A DNA stretch of 64,000 nucleotides, from the NCBI RefSeq assembly GCF_018614875.1, contig NZ_JAGGNW010000011.1, positions 496,001 to 560,000 on the forward strand, in the 5' to 3' direction. The notes below the pieces were generated by a model. The model ran no database searches. It was not told the DNA's origin and saw nothing but the letters and a program-made list of their open reading frames with translations. Positions 31,657-39,922 of this stretch are shown here, one piece after another. The stretch is from Variovorax paradoxus (lineage in GTDB: Bacteria; Pseudomonadota; Gammaproteobacteria; Burkholderiales; Burkholderiaceae_C). The number at the start of each line of letters is the position of its first letter. Positions within the stretch are counted from its first letter, which is position 1. The translations under genes were made by a program, and so were the position numbers.

Positions 31657-33549
31657 ATGTCCCCCACCGAAGTCGTCACGCCCGAGCAATTGCTGCACGC
31701 ACTGGAGGTTCAGAGCCGCATGCCCATCCTGCGCATCGGCCAGGCGCTGATGGCCCTGGGCGTGCTCACCGAAGAGCAGCTGCGTGCCGGCCTGGCGCAG
31801 CAGCAACTCGACCGCAGCGTGCCGCTGGGCGAGACCCTGGTGCGCATGGGCGTGGTGACCCGGGCCCAGCTGCAGTCCGCGCTGGTGCGCAAGATGGGCT
31901 ATCCGCTCGTGAACCTGCATGAGTTCCCGGTTGCGGTGGACGCCTTGCGCACCATCAGCCACGGGGTCGCACGGCGCCTGCAGGTGATGCCGCTCATGAT
32001 CCACCACGGCCGCCTCATCCTTGCGCTCGACGATCCGGCCAGCCGCCATTCCGCGATCGAGGAGGTGGAGTTCATCAGCCAGATGAAGGTGGTACCGGTG
32101 GTGGGCGAATGCCTTGTCCTGGACACGGTGCTCTACAAGGCCTACGGAAAGCTCGGCACCGACTCGGTCGACCCGACCATCGTCCACGATCCCTCGCGGC
32201 CGCTGGACTTCGACATGTCCAGCGTCGGCACCAGCGATCTGCTGGTCACCCTCGAGAAGGAAGGCCCCGCTCCCGCCATGGAAGAGACGGCCATCGAGCA
32301 ATCGGACAACTCGCTGGTGCGGATGATCAACAGCATGATCGTGGACGCGCACCGCGAAGGCGTGTCCGACATCCACATCGAAAGCTATCCGGGCAAGGAA
32401 AAGACCCGCATCCGGTTTCGCCGCGACGGGCGGCTGCACACCCACCTGGAGCTGCCGGCCAGCTACCGCAACGCGATCGTCGCGCGCGTGAAGATCATGT
32501 GCGACCTGGACATCAGCGAAAAGCGCAAGCCGCAGGACGGCAAGATCAATTTCGCCAAGTACTCGCCACAGCACCGCATCGAGCTGCGCGTGGCAACCAT
32601 TCCCACCGCCAACGGGCTGGAAGACGTGGTGATGCGCATCCTGGCCTCGGCCAAGCCCACTGCGCTGGACCAGCTCGGGCTTTCGCAGCGCAATCTCGCG
32701 GAGTTCACCCAGGCCGTGGAGCGCCCCTACGGCATGGTGCTTTGCGTCGGGCCCACGGGTTCGGGCAAGACCACCACGCTGCATTCGGCCCTGATGCGCA
32801 TCAACACGCCGGAGCGAAAGATCTGGACGGCCGAAGACCCGATCGAAATCACCCAGCCCGGCCTGCGCCAGGTGCAGGTGAATCCGCGCATCGACTGGAC
32901 CTTTGCCAAGGCGCTGCGGGCCTTCGTGCGCGCCGATCCCGACGTGATCATGGTCGGCGAGATCCGCGACGAGGAAACGGCTCGCACCGCCATCGAGGCA
33001 TCGCTCACGGGCCACCTGGTGCTTTCCACGCTGCACACCAACAGCGCGCCCGAAACCGTGACGCGGCTGCTGGACATGGGAATGGACCCCTTCAATTTCG
33101 CCGACTCGCTACTGGCGGTGCTGGCGCAGCGGCTGGTGCGCCGCCTCTGCAGCCATTGCATCCAGAGCCGCCCCATGCGCCCCGACGAGATCGAGGAACT
33201 GCTGGCCGACTACATGCACGCGTTCGCGGGACAGGAGGCGCCGGCCGAACGCGAGGCCGTGCGCAAGAGCTGGCACAGCCACCATGGCCAGGGCGGCCAG
33301 CTGCTGGCCTTCGCGAGCCGCGGATGCACGCACTGCGACAACACCGGCTTCAGCGGCCGCGTCGGCATCCACGAACTGATGGTGATCTCCAGGACGCTGC
33401 GGCGCCTGGTCCAGGGCGGCGCCCGCGCCGAGGAGCTGCAGGAGGCCGCCATGCGCGAAGGCATGCGCACCCTGCGTCAGGACGGGATCGACAAGGTTCT
33501 GTCGGGGCAGACCACCATCGAGGAGGTCCGCGCGACCAGCAACGCCTGA
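31657..33549 (+). CDS. GspE/PilB-type secretion ATPase with N-terminal MshEN-like c-di-GMP-binding region
   Basis: Hexameric ATPase of 630 aa of the type II secretion/type IV pilus extension family. The N-terminus carries two MshEN-like repeats, RIGQALMALGVLTEEQLRAG (about residues 27-46) and PLGETLVRMGVVTRAQLQSA (about 58-77), the pattern that binds cyclic-di-GMP in MshE. The catalytic half has GPTGSGKTTT (Walker A, near 366), DVIMVGEIRDEETA (Walker B, near 428) and a four-cysteine zinc site (CSHC near 497, CTHC near 556). The ATG at 31657 follows AGGAG. No pilin, platform or secretin genes are nearby, so its machine is encoded elsewhere. It lies between cyclase and phosphodiesterase genes. 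Confidence 0.9.
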   Translation: MSPTEVVTPEQLLHALEVQSRMPILRIGQALMALGVLTEEQLRAGLAQQQLDRSVPLGETLVRMGVVTRAQLQSALVRKMGYPLVNLHEFPVAVDALRTISHGVARRLQVMPLMIHHGRLILALDDPASRHSAIEEVEFISQMKVVPVVGECLVLDTVLYKAYGKLGTDSVDPTIVHDPSRPLDFDMSSVGTSDLLVTLEKEGPAPAMEETAIEQSDNSLVRMINSMIVDAHREGVSDIHIESYPGKEKTRIRFRRDGRLHTHLELPASYRNAIVARVKIMCDLDISEKRKPQDGKINFAKYSPQHRIELRVATIPTANGLEDVVMRILASAKPTALDQLGLSQRNLAEFTQAVERPYGMVLCVGPTGSGKTTTLHSALMRINTPERKIWTAEDPIEITQPGLRQVQVNPRIDWTFAKALRAFVRADPDVIMVGEIRDEETARTAIEASLTGHLVLSTLHTNSAPETVTRLLDMGMDPFNFADSLLAVLAQRLVRRLCSHCIQSRPMRPDEIEELLADYMHAFAGQEAPAEREAVRKSWHSHHGQGGQLLAFASRGCTHCDNTGFSGRVGIHELMVISRTLRRLVQGGARAEELQEAAMREGMRTLRQDGIDKVLSGQTTIEEVRATSNA

Positions 33550-33551
33550 GC

Positions 33552-33568
33552 TGCCGCCTCAGGCGGCA
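33552..33568. terminator. Hairpin between the convergent ATPase and EAL genes
   Basis: TGCCGCC (33552-33558) pairs with GGCGGCA (33562-33568) around a 3-base loop in the 9-bp gap and the last codons of the EAL gene. There is no T run, so it is at best a weak bidirectional terminator. Confidence 0.3.
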
Positions 33569-34305
33569 TCCCACGCCACGGCCGGCAGCGTTGCGATGGC
33601 GGGCCTGGCGAACAGGTAGCCCTGGAACAGATCCACGCCCAGCCCCTGGAGCGCGTGAACCTCTTCCGAAGCCTCGACGCCTTCCGCCACCACCCGGATG
33701 CCGAGTTCATCGCAGGTGCCCACGAAGCCCTTCACGATGCTGAGCCGGACCGGGTCGTTGTGGATGTTGCGCACCAGGCCCATGTCGATCTTCACCACGT
33801 CGGGCTGAAAGCCGGCCAAAAGCTCGAAGCCCGCATAGGCGGCGCCGAAGTCGTCGATGGCGGAGGTGAAGCCGTAGTCCTTGTAGGTGCGGAACGTCGC
33901 CGCCAGCGCCGGCAGGTCCGCCACGCGCTCGCCCTCGGTGATCTCGAACATCAGCTGGTGCACCGGAAAGTTGCAGCGCTGCGCGGCCACCATGGCGGTA
34001 TGAAAGCACTCGGATTGCCGCCCGGCCACGTCGTTGGGCAGGATGTTGAGGCTCAGCCGCGTCTCCATCCCCAGCGCGGAGGCGGTTTCAATGGCTTTCA
34101 CGCGGCACGCCTCATGGAACGCGAAGCGGTGCAGCGGGTCCACGCGCGAGAGCACCTCGAAGGCACCCTCTCCCGACGCGCCGCGCACCAGCGCTTCGTG
34201 CGCGAAGACTTCGCGCCGCTCGACGTCCACGATCGGCTGAAAAGCCATGACGAACCCGTCATCGAAGGCGGGAAAGCTGGCATCTGCCGTTGTTGCGGTA
34301 GTCAC
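33559..34305 (-). CDS. Stand-alone EAL-domain cyclic-di-GMP phosphodiesterase
   Basis: Cytosolic protein of about 248 aa that is almost entirely one EAL domain and would linearise cyclic-di-GMP to pGpG. Catalytic and metal-binding residues appear intact: FAHEALVRG, LSLNILPND, MFEITEGE, AIDDFGAAYAGFELL, VVKIDMGLV, VVAEGVE and FQGYLFARP. No sensor or membrane part is visible. The GTG at 34305 was taken as start (QPIVDVERRE follows shortly after); upstream codons in the same frame run into the exonuclease gene out of frame. It converges on the MshEN-type ATPase gene. Confidence 0.85.
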   Translation of the reverse strand: MTTATTADASFPAFDDGFVMAFQPIVDVERREVFAHEALVRGASGEGAFEVLSRVDPLHRFAFHEACRVKAIETASALGMETRLSLNILPNDVAGRQSECFHTAMVAAQRCNFPVHQLMFEITEGERVADLPALAATFRTYKDYGFTSAIDDFGAAYAGFELLAGFQPDVVKIDMGLVRNIHNDPVRLSIVKGFVGTCDELGIRVVAEGVEASEEVHALQGLGVDLFQGYLFARPAIATLPAVAWDAA

Positions 34306-34397
34306 TGGAGTGGATCTCACGGGAAAGGGATCAAGTCGTTCGAGCGGCGCAAAGAAGTGTGTAAATGTAATCGTTTCATCGGCAGCCTCGCCGGCGG

Positions 34398-35186
34398 TCA
34401 GCCCGCGGGCAGGTCGAGGTCGAGCTCGACCCAGACCGGCGCGTGGTCGCTCGCACCGGGCCGGCCGCGCACCCCGCGGTCCACGTTCGCATCGGTCAGC
34501 AAGGGCGCGAGTTCCCGGTTGAGCAGCAGGTGGTCGATGCGCAAGCCCGCATTGCGCGGCCAGCGATTGCGCCAGTAATCCCAATAGGTGTAGATCGCCT
34601 CGTCGGGATGGCGCGCGCGGATCGCATCGGTCCACCCTTGCGCCAGCAAGCGGGCGAAGGCTGCGCGGCTTTCCGGCTGCAGCAGCGCATCGTCGCGCCA
34701 TGAGGCCGGGTTGTAGATGTCCGCGTCGGTGGGCACCACGTTGAAGTCGCCGGCCAGCACCACCGGCATGCCGCAGCCATGGAGCCGGCGCGCATGGGCG
34801 TTCAGCCGCTCGAACCATTCGAGCTTGTAGTCGAACTTGGGGCCGGGCTGCGGATTGCCGTTGGGCAGGTACAGGCAGCCGATGATCACGGCGCCCACCA
34901 CGGCTTCGAGATAGCGGCTCTGGCTGTCTTCGGAGTTTCCGTCGAGGCCGCGGCCGGTTTCGATCGGCTCCCGGCCGCGCGCAAGAATGGCCACGCCGTT
35001 CCATGAACGCTGGCCGTGGAACAGCACGCCGTAACCCGCTTCGCGAATGGCCGCGGCGGGAAAATTCAGGTCCGGGGATTTCAGCTCCTGCAGGCAGGCC
35101 ACGTCCGGGCGGGACTCGGCCAGCCACTCCAGCAGAAGCGGAAGCCGGCCGTTGACGCCATTGACGTTGAAGCTCGCAATCTTCAT
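34398..35186 (-). CDS. xth: Exodeoxyribonuclease III / AP endonuclease
   Basis: DNA-repair nuclease of 262 aa of the exonuclease III/APE1 family, cleaving at abasic sites and trimming 3' ends. The family motifs are complete: MKIASFNVNGVNGRLPLL at the start, VACLQELKSPDLNFP with the metal-binding Glu, PVVLAGDFNVVPTDADI with the catalytic Asp-Asn, NAGLRIDHLLL, and GASDHAPVWVEL with the terminal Asp-His pair. The ATG at 35186 is the family start; longer open frames extend into the neighbouring gene and are rejected. About 110 bp separate it from the acr3 gene in the same direction; the 35187-35299 gap is GC-rich without a clear signal. Confidence 0.93.
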   Translation of the reverse strand: MKIASFNVNGVNGRLPLLLEWLAESRPDVACLQELKSPDLNFPAAAIREAGYGVLFHGQRSWNGVAILARGREPIETGRGLDGNSEDSQSRYLEAVVGAVIIGCLYLPNGNPQPGPKFDYKLEWFERLNAHARRLHGCGMPVVLAGDFNVVPTDADIYNPASWRDDALLQPESRAAFARLLAQGWTDAIRARHPDEAIYTYWDYWRNRWPRNAGLRIDHLLLNRELAPLLTDANVDRGVRGRPGASDHAPVWVELDLDLPAG

Positions 35187-35299
35187 GGGGCGCTGCGTTG
35201 AACAAGCGGAATGGGCCGGATCATGGCCTGAAAGCCGCCCCGGCCCTGTCGGAGAACATGCCCTGCGGGGCGGCGCCTCCCGCTTTCGGCCGCCGGCCG

Positions 35300-36382
35300 T
35301 CAGGCGGCCTTCGCGCCGCTTTCGTACCAGCCCTGCGACCGGTTGACCACCGCCACCACCAGCAGCATCACCGGCACTTCGATCAGCACGCCCACCACCG
35401 TGGCCAGCGCGGCCCCCGACTGGAAGCCGAACAGACTGATCGCCGTGGCCACCGCGAGTTCGAAGAAGTTGCTGGCGCCGATCAGCGCCGACGGGCCGGC
35501 CACGCAGTGCGCCACGCCCAGCTTGCGGTTGAGCACATAGGCCAGGCCCGAATTCAGGAACACCTGGATGAGGATCGGCACCGCGAGCAGCGCAATCACC
35601 ACCGGCTGGCCGAGGATGGCCTCGCCCTGGAAGGCGAACAGCAGCACCAGCGTCACCAGCAATGCCGAGATCGACCATGGCCCGAGCCGCGCCGCAACGG
35701 CCTGGAAGTGCGCCGTGCCCCGCCCGAGCAGATGCCTGCGCAGCAGCTGCGCAATGATCACCGGCACCACGATGTACAGGCCCACCGAGGTCAGCAGCGT
35801 GTCCCAGGGCACCGTGATCGACGACAGCCCGAGCAGCAGCGCGACCACGGGCGCGAAGGCCACCACCATGATCGCGTCGTTCAGCGCCACCTGCGACAGC
35901 GTGAAGTACGGGTCGCCCCTGCACAGCTGGCTCCACACGAACACCATCGCCGTGCACGGCGCCGCGGCCAGCAGGATCAGGCCCGCGACGTAGCTGTCGA
36001 GCTGCGCCGGCGGCAGGAGCGGCGCGAACACGTGGCGAATGAAGATCCAACCCAGCAGCGCCATCGAGAACGGCTTCACGGCCCAGTTGATGAACAGCGT
36101 GACGCCGATGCCGCGCCAATGCGCCCTCACCTGCCCGAGCGCCGCGAAATCGATCTTCAGCAGCATCGGGATGATCATCACCCAGATCAGCACGCCGACC
36201 GGCACGTTGACCTTAGCCACCTCCAGCGAGGCAATGCCGCGGAACACGCCCGGCAACCACTGGCCCAGCGCGATGCCGGCCACGATGCACAGCGCGACCC
36301 ACACCGTGAGATAGCGCTCGAAGAAGCCGATGGCGGGTGGCGGTGCGGACGATGCCGCGGCGGCGGCGGTATTGGAACTCAT
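35300..36382 (-). CDS. acr3: Arsenite efflux transporter, ACR3 family
   Basis: Inner-membrane arsenite exporter of 360 aa with about ten hydrophobic segments. ACR3 signatures include PVGVLIWVMIIPMLLKIDF, the conserved cysteine in LAAAPCTAMVFVWSQLC, and ALNDAIMVVAFAPVVALLLG. The N-terminal 18 residues are Ala/Ser-rich and cytosolic. The ATG overlaps the arsI stop as ATGA, so export and C-As lyase are translationally coupled. It closes the arsR-arsI-acr3 arm of the divergent arsenic locus and should be induced by arsenite through ArsR. Confidence 0.95.
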   Translation of the reverse strand: MSSNTAAAAASSAPPPAIGFFERYLTVWVALCIVAGIALGQWLPGVFRGIASLEVAKVNVPVGVLIWVMIIPMLLKIDFAALGQVRAHWRGIGVTLFINWAVKPFSMALLGWIFIRHVFAPLLPPAQLDSYVAGLILLAAAPCTAMVFVWSQLCRGDPYFTLSQVALNDAIMVVAFAPVVALLLGLSSITVPWDTLLTSVGLYIVVPVIIAQLLRRHLLGRGTAHFQAVAARLGPWSISALLVTLVLLFAFQGEAILGQPVVIALLAVPILIQVFLNSGLAYVLNRKLGVAHCVAGPSALIGASNFFELAVATAISLFGFQSGAALATVVGVLIEVPVMLLVVAVVNRSQGWYESGAKAA

Positions 36383-36969
36383 GGAAAGGTCAGCTTTCGG
36401 AAATCGCGGTCAGCGCCGCTTGAAGTTCGGTGTCCGCCGTCGTCTCGATCGGCAGCGCCGGCAACTGCACGAGACGGCGCGACGGGGGATGCAGCCGGCT
36501 CGCGCTGCTTTGCCACGACCGCAACGCCAACAGCCTTGCCGCGAGGTGTTCTCGGGGCGCAGCATGCGGCGTCCTGGCTGGTGGCCGCCCTCTTCTCGCC
36601 ATACACCGGCACATTGCCCAGCGTGTGAAAGTGCTCCCAGGCAATGCCCTGCGGATCGGTGATCCAGTGCTTTTCGCTGCGTGCGTAGCAGCAGGTGGTG
36701 GCGCCTTCGTCGAAGGTTTCGATCTGGGCGTCCGCGACGCGCGCCTTGAGTTCCGCGAGTTCTTCCTCGTTCTTGGCCTGCAGGCCCAGATGGTCGATGC
36801 CTAGCGAACCGGCGCGTGTCGACACCGCAAAGTTCACCGGCGGATCGGTGAGCATCCACTTGGCGTAGTCGCTCTCGACGCGCGCCGGCTCCGAGGCAAA
36901 AAGCCTGGAATAAAACGCGATGCTCGCCGGCAGATCCCGGACGTTCAGATGCACATGGAATCGCTTCAT
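36379..36969 (-). CDS. arsI: ArsI/CadI-family dioxygenase (C-As lyase), with extended tail
   Basis: Vicinal-oxygen-chelate protein of 196 aa; ArsI cleaves the carbon-arsenic bond of trivalent organoarsenicals such as methylarsonite. RFHVHLNVRDLPASIAFYS starts the fold, DHLGLQAKNEEELAELKARV follows, and TTCCYARSEKHWITDPQG contains the vicinal cysteine pair that binds arsenic; WEHFHTLG completes the metal site. A second CC (DAACCAPRTP) near residue 133 is usual. After it, about 55 residues of low-complexity Ala/Arg/Gly sequence run to the stop, longer than is usual for the family. The start is 11 bp after arsR. Confidence 0.9.
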   Translation of the reverse strand: MKRFHVHLNVRDLPASIAFYSRLFASEPARVESDYAKWMLTDPPVNFAVSTRAGSLGIDHLGLQAKNEEELAELKARVADAQIETFDEGATTCCYARSEKHWITDPQGIAWEHFHTLGNVPVYGEKRAATSQDAACCAPRTPRGKAVGVAVVAKQREPAASPVAPSRAVAGAADRDDGGHRTSSGADRDFRKLTFP

Positions 36970-36979
36970 GATTTCTCCT

Positions 36980-37303
36980 TCAGCATGGACAAGCCTGGGC
37001 CGCGTGGGGCAGGCAAGCCTCGCCCTGGCAGCAGTTCTCGGTCAGGTAGCCGATGAGCGCGTTCATCCGTTCGAACGCCGCGCGGTAGATCAGGTTGCGG
37101 CCGCTGCGCTCCTGCGTTACCAGCCCCGAATGGGTCAGCTCCTTCAGATGGAACGAGAGGCTGGTGGCCGGCACGTCGAGCGCCTCGACCAGCGCGCCGG
37201 GCGTGAGCCCCGCCGGGCCCGCCACCACCAGGGCGCGGAACACCTGAAGGCGCACGGGCTGGGCCAGCGCCGCAAGGGATCTGACGATGTCTTGTTCTTC
37301 CAT
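36980..37303 (-). CDS. arsR: ArsR-family arsenic-responsive repressor
   Basis: Winged-helix repressor of 107 aa: LAALAQPVRLQVFRALVVAG, DVPATSLSFHLKELTHSGLV (recognition helix), RSGRNLIYRAAFERMNALI. Cysteines sit at the C-terminus, ENCCQGEAC and QACPC, a likely arsenite-binding cluster of the C-terminal type rather than the ELCVCDL type in helix 3. It is divergent from arsC with only 29 bp between the two start codons. Promoter elements place its transcript start at or next to the ATG, so the mRNA may be leaderless. Confidence 0.93.
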   Translation of the reverse strand: MEEQDIVRSLAALAQPVRLQVFRALVVAGPAGLTPGALVEALDVPATSLSFHLKELTHSGLVTQERSGRNLIYRAAFERMNALIGYLTENCCQGEACLPHAAQACPC

Positions 37304-37309
37304 ATTTCA

Positions 37310-37338
37310 ATAATAGTTGCATAATTGCAAGAATGCAA
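37310..37338. promoter_or_regulatory. Compact divergent ars promoter with ArsR-type palindrome
   Basis: On the minus strand TTGCAT (37338-37333), 17 bases, then TATTAT (37315-37310) form a good promoter for arsR. On the plus strand CATAAT (37320-37325) is a -10 for arsC with a weak -35. The inverted repeat TTGCA-TAAT-TGCAA (37317-37330) covers the spacer and the arsC -10, a natural ArsR operator. Both predicted transcript starts fall on or beside the ATG codons. Confidence 0.6.
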
Positions 37339-37782
37339 TCGACAGCCCCCTCCTCCATCACCATCTTTCACAACCCCGCGTGCGGCACCTCGCGCAACAC
37401 GCTGGCACTGATCCGCAACAGCGGCGAAGAGCCCCGGGTCGTCGAATACCTGAAGACGCCGCCCGGCAAGGAAACGCTGCGCGAGCTGCTCGCCGCCATG
37501 GCCATGGCGCCGCGCGCGCTGCTGCGCCGCAAGGGCACGCCGTACGAAGAGCTCGGGCTCGACGATCCCAAGTGGTCGGACGAGCAGCTGCTCGACTTCA
37601 TGCTCGCGCATCCGATCCTCATCAACCGCCCGATCGTTGTCACGCCGATCGGCACGCGCCTGTGCCGCCCTTCCGAAGTGGTGCTGGACATCCTGCCCCT
37701 GCCGCAAAAAGGCCCCTTCACCAAGGAGGACGGCGAGATGGTCATCGACGCGGAGGGCCGCCGTGTCGACCCCGCTGCCTGA
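37333..37782 (+). CDS. arsC: Glutaredoxin-type arsenate reductase
   Basis: Cytosolic arsenate reductase of 149 aa of the ArsC/Spx fold. The active-site segment [19 protein letters not shown] carries the catalytic cysteine near residue 17; [37 protein letters not shown] and the arginine-containing [11 protein letters not shown] complete the family pattern. It yields arsenite for the Acr3 pump encoded on the opposite arm. The ATG is 29 bp from the arsR start with no room for a normal ribosome site, consistent with a leaderless message. Its 3' end overlaps arsH by 20 bases. Confidence 0.93.
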   Translation: MQSTAPSSITIFHNPACGTSRNTLALIRNSGEEPRVVEYLKTPPGKETLRELLAAMAMAPRALLRRKGTPYEELGLDDPKWSDEQLLDFMLAHPILINRPIVVTPIGTRLCRPSEVVLDILPLPQKGPFTKEDGEMVIDAEGRRVDPAA

Positions 37783-38491
37783 GCTTCCGAACATCGACGC
37801 CGCTCTGTTCGACCGGCCCTCGCCCGAGCGCTTCTCCAACGCCGCGCCGGCGCGCCACGCACCGCGCTTCCTGCTGCTGTACGGCTCGCTGCGCGAGCGC
37901 TCCTACAGCCGCCTGTTGACCGAAGAGGCCGCGCGGCTGCTGCAAGCCATGGGCGGCGAAGCGCGCATCTTCGACCCGGCCGGCCTGCCCCTGCCGGACA
38001 GCGCGCCGGACGATCATCCGAAGGTGCGGGAGCTGCGCGAACTGGCGCAATGGGCCGAAGGCATGGTGTGGTGCTCGCCCGAACGCCACGGCGCCATGAC
38101 CGGCATCATGAAGGCGCAGATCGACTGGATTCCGCTGAGCGTGGGCGCGGTGCGGCCCACGCAGGGCAAGACGCTGGCCGTCATGCAGGTGTCGGGCGGG
38201 TCGCAGTCGTTCAACGCGGTGAACCAGCTGCGCGTGCTCGGGCGCTGGATGCGCATGCTGACCATCCCCAACCAGTCGTCCGTCGCCAAGGCCTTCCTGG
38301 AGTTCGACGAAGCCGGGCGGATGAAGCCCTCCTCGTACTACGAGCGCGTGGTCGACGTGATGGAAGAACTGATGAAGTTCACCCTGCTCACGCGCGATGC
38401 GGCCGCCTACCTCGTCGATCGCTACAGCGAGCGCAGGGAAAGCGCCGAGCAGCTCTCGAAACGGGTGAACCAGCGCGCCATCTCAAACTGA
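37763..38491 (+). CDS. arsH: ArsH NADPH-dependent FMN reductase (organoarsenical oxidase)
   Basis: Flavoprotein of 242 aa, known to oxidise trivalent methylarsenicals and to resist redox stress. [20 protein letters not shown] is the FMN-binding loop, then [40 protein letters not shown] and [18 protein letters not shown], all typical of ArsH. The GTG at 37763 was chosen because GGAGGG lies five bases before it; it begins inside arsC in another frame. With ArsI on the other arm, the locus handles both inorganic and methylated arsenic. Confidence 0.93.
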   Translation: MSTPLPELPNIDAALFDRPSPERFSNAAPARHAPRFLLLYGSLRERSYSRLLTEEAARLLQAMGGEARIFDPAGLPLPDSAPDDHPKVRELRELAQWAEGMVWCSPERHGAMTGIMKAQIDWIPLSVGAVRPTQGKTLAVMQVSGGSQSFNAVNQLRVLGRWMRMLTIPNQSSVAKAFLEFDEAGRMKPSSYYERVVDVMEELMKFTLLTRDAAAYLVDRYSERRESAEQLSKRVNQRAISN

Positions 38492-38532
38492 GGCAAGGCC
38501 CGAGGCCGTCGCCGGCGTGACAATCGGCGCCC

Positions 38533-39891
38533 ATGAACGCCAAGCCTTCGACGACCACCGCGCCGGGTGCGTCAGCGTCCGTGCCGCGCCCCATTCGCTT
38601 TGCTGCCTCCTTGATCCTCTTGCGCGACGGCGCCCACGGCATGGAAGTGCTGCTGCTGCGCCGAGCGGAAAAGGCCGACGACCAGAACAGCGGCGCCAGC
38701 GTCTTTCCGGGCGGCGTGGTCGATACGCACGACCGCAGCCTGCACCTGATGTGCAAGGGGCTGGACGATGCCGCGGCCAGCGCGCGCCTCGGCGTGCCCG
38801 ATGGCGGCCTCGACTACTACGCCGCCGCGGTGCGCGAGTGCTTCGAGGAAGCGGGCATCCTGTTCGCGAGCGATGCCGAAGACCGGCTGGTCGAACTCGA
38901 CCGGCTGCCGCCGAGCCGGCTCGAGGCCATGCGGCATGCCGCCGAGCAGGGCACCGATGCGCTGCTGGCCATGTGCGCTGCGCAAGGCTGGCGCCTCGCG
39001 ATGGACCGGCTGGCCTATTTCAGCCACTGGCTGACGCCGCCCGGCATGCCGCGCCGGTTCGACACCCGCTTCTTCATCGCGCAGATGCCGCAGGGGCAAG
39101 GCGTGAAGGCCGACGGCCGCGAGATCGTGGAGCACAGGTGGCTGAAGCCGGCAGAAGCGGTGGATCCACGCCGCGGCCTCAAGCTGATGAATGTGACGCG
39201 GCGCACGCTCGAGCAGCTGGCGAGCTTCGGCAACGCCGCCGATTGCATGGCGCATGCGCGATCCCTGACGCGGATCGTGCTGAACATGCCGCGCCTGGCC
39301 GACGGGCCTTCGGGCCGCCGCGCAGTGAACATCGACGAAGCCGCCTATGAGGAAATCGGCCGCATCGACCCCGACGGCAAGGGCCACGCACGCTACGCAC
39401 TCGGGCCCGACCTCGTCACGCAGCTGTCGGCGCGCATCGTCCGCGTGGCCGGCGGGGCGAGCGGCCCGTCGGGCGCCACGGATTCGCACAGCTATTTCGT
39501 GGGCGGCAAGAACGGCCACTGGGCATTGATCGACCCTGCGCCGCACGGCTCGGCCCAGAGCGAGGCGCTTCGCGCCGCAGCGCCGGGACAGGTGCGGTGG
39601 CTGCTCTCGACACAGCCGCGCACGCAGGCAGCAGTCGCATCGCTCGAAGCCCGGCGATCGCTATGGCCGGACGCTTCGGTGCCGTGGCCAGAGCCTGGCG
39701 ACGCGCTTGACCTGGGTGGCGCGACACTGCGGGTACGGCAAGCCAGCGGAGAGTCGTCCGCGCTTCGGTTCCTGCTGGTGGAAGAACGCACCCTGTTCGC
39801 CGGCGCAGTCGAAGCGCCTGCCATGCACGCCGGCGACGAGGTGGAGTGGATCGCGCCGGCCGGTGGCTTCATCTTCAGGCAGGGTGCCTGA
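38533..39891 (+). CDS. Nudix hydrolase-domain protein with a C-terminal degenerate metallo-beta-lactamase-like region
   Basis: Protein of 452 aa. The N-terminal half (about 20-250) is a NUDT19/coenzyme-A-diphosphatase-like Nudix domain: AASLILLRDG, SVFPGGVVDTHD and the core YYAAAVRECFEEAGILF with the REXXEEXG residues, then FSHWLTPPGMPRRFDTRFFI. The C-terminal part (about 280-452) has YFVGGKNGHWALIDPAPHG and DALDLGGATLRVRQASGE. It looks like a metallo-beta-lactamase-fold region without the HXHXDH metal motif, so it is probably non-catalytic. Such Nudix plus MBL chains occur in betaproteobacteria; the substrate is not known. It is single, downstream of arsH in the same direction with a 41-bp gap. 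Confidence 0.8.
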   Translation: MNAKPSTTTAPGASASVPRPIRFAASLILLRDGAHGMEVLLLRRAEKADDQNSGASVFPGGVVDTHDRSLHLMCKGLDDAAASARLGVPDGGLDYYAAAVRECFEEAGILFASDAEDRLVELDRLPPSRLEAMRHAAEQGTDALLAMCAAQGWRLAMDRLAYFSHWLTPPGMPRRFDTRFFIAQMPQGQGVKADGREIVEHRWLKPAEAVDPRRGLKLMNVTRRTLEQLASFGNAADCMAHARSLTRIVLNMPRLADGPSGRRAVNIDEAAYEEIGRIDPDGKGHARYALGPDLVTQLSARIVRVAGGASGPSGATDSHSYFVGGKNGHWALIDPAPHGSAQSEALRAAAPGQVRWLLSTQPRTQAAVASLEARRSLWPDASVPWPEPGDALDLGGATLRVRQASGESSALRFLLVEERTLFAGAVEAPAMHAGDEVEWIAPAGGFIFRQGA

Positions 39892-39922
39892 CCGGCGTAC
39901 CCGCGGCCAGTGCCGTTGCCCG

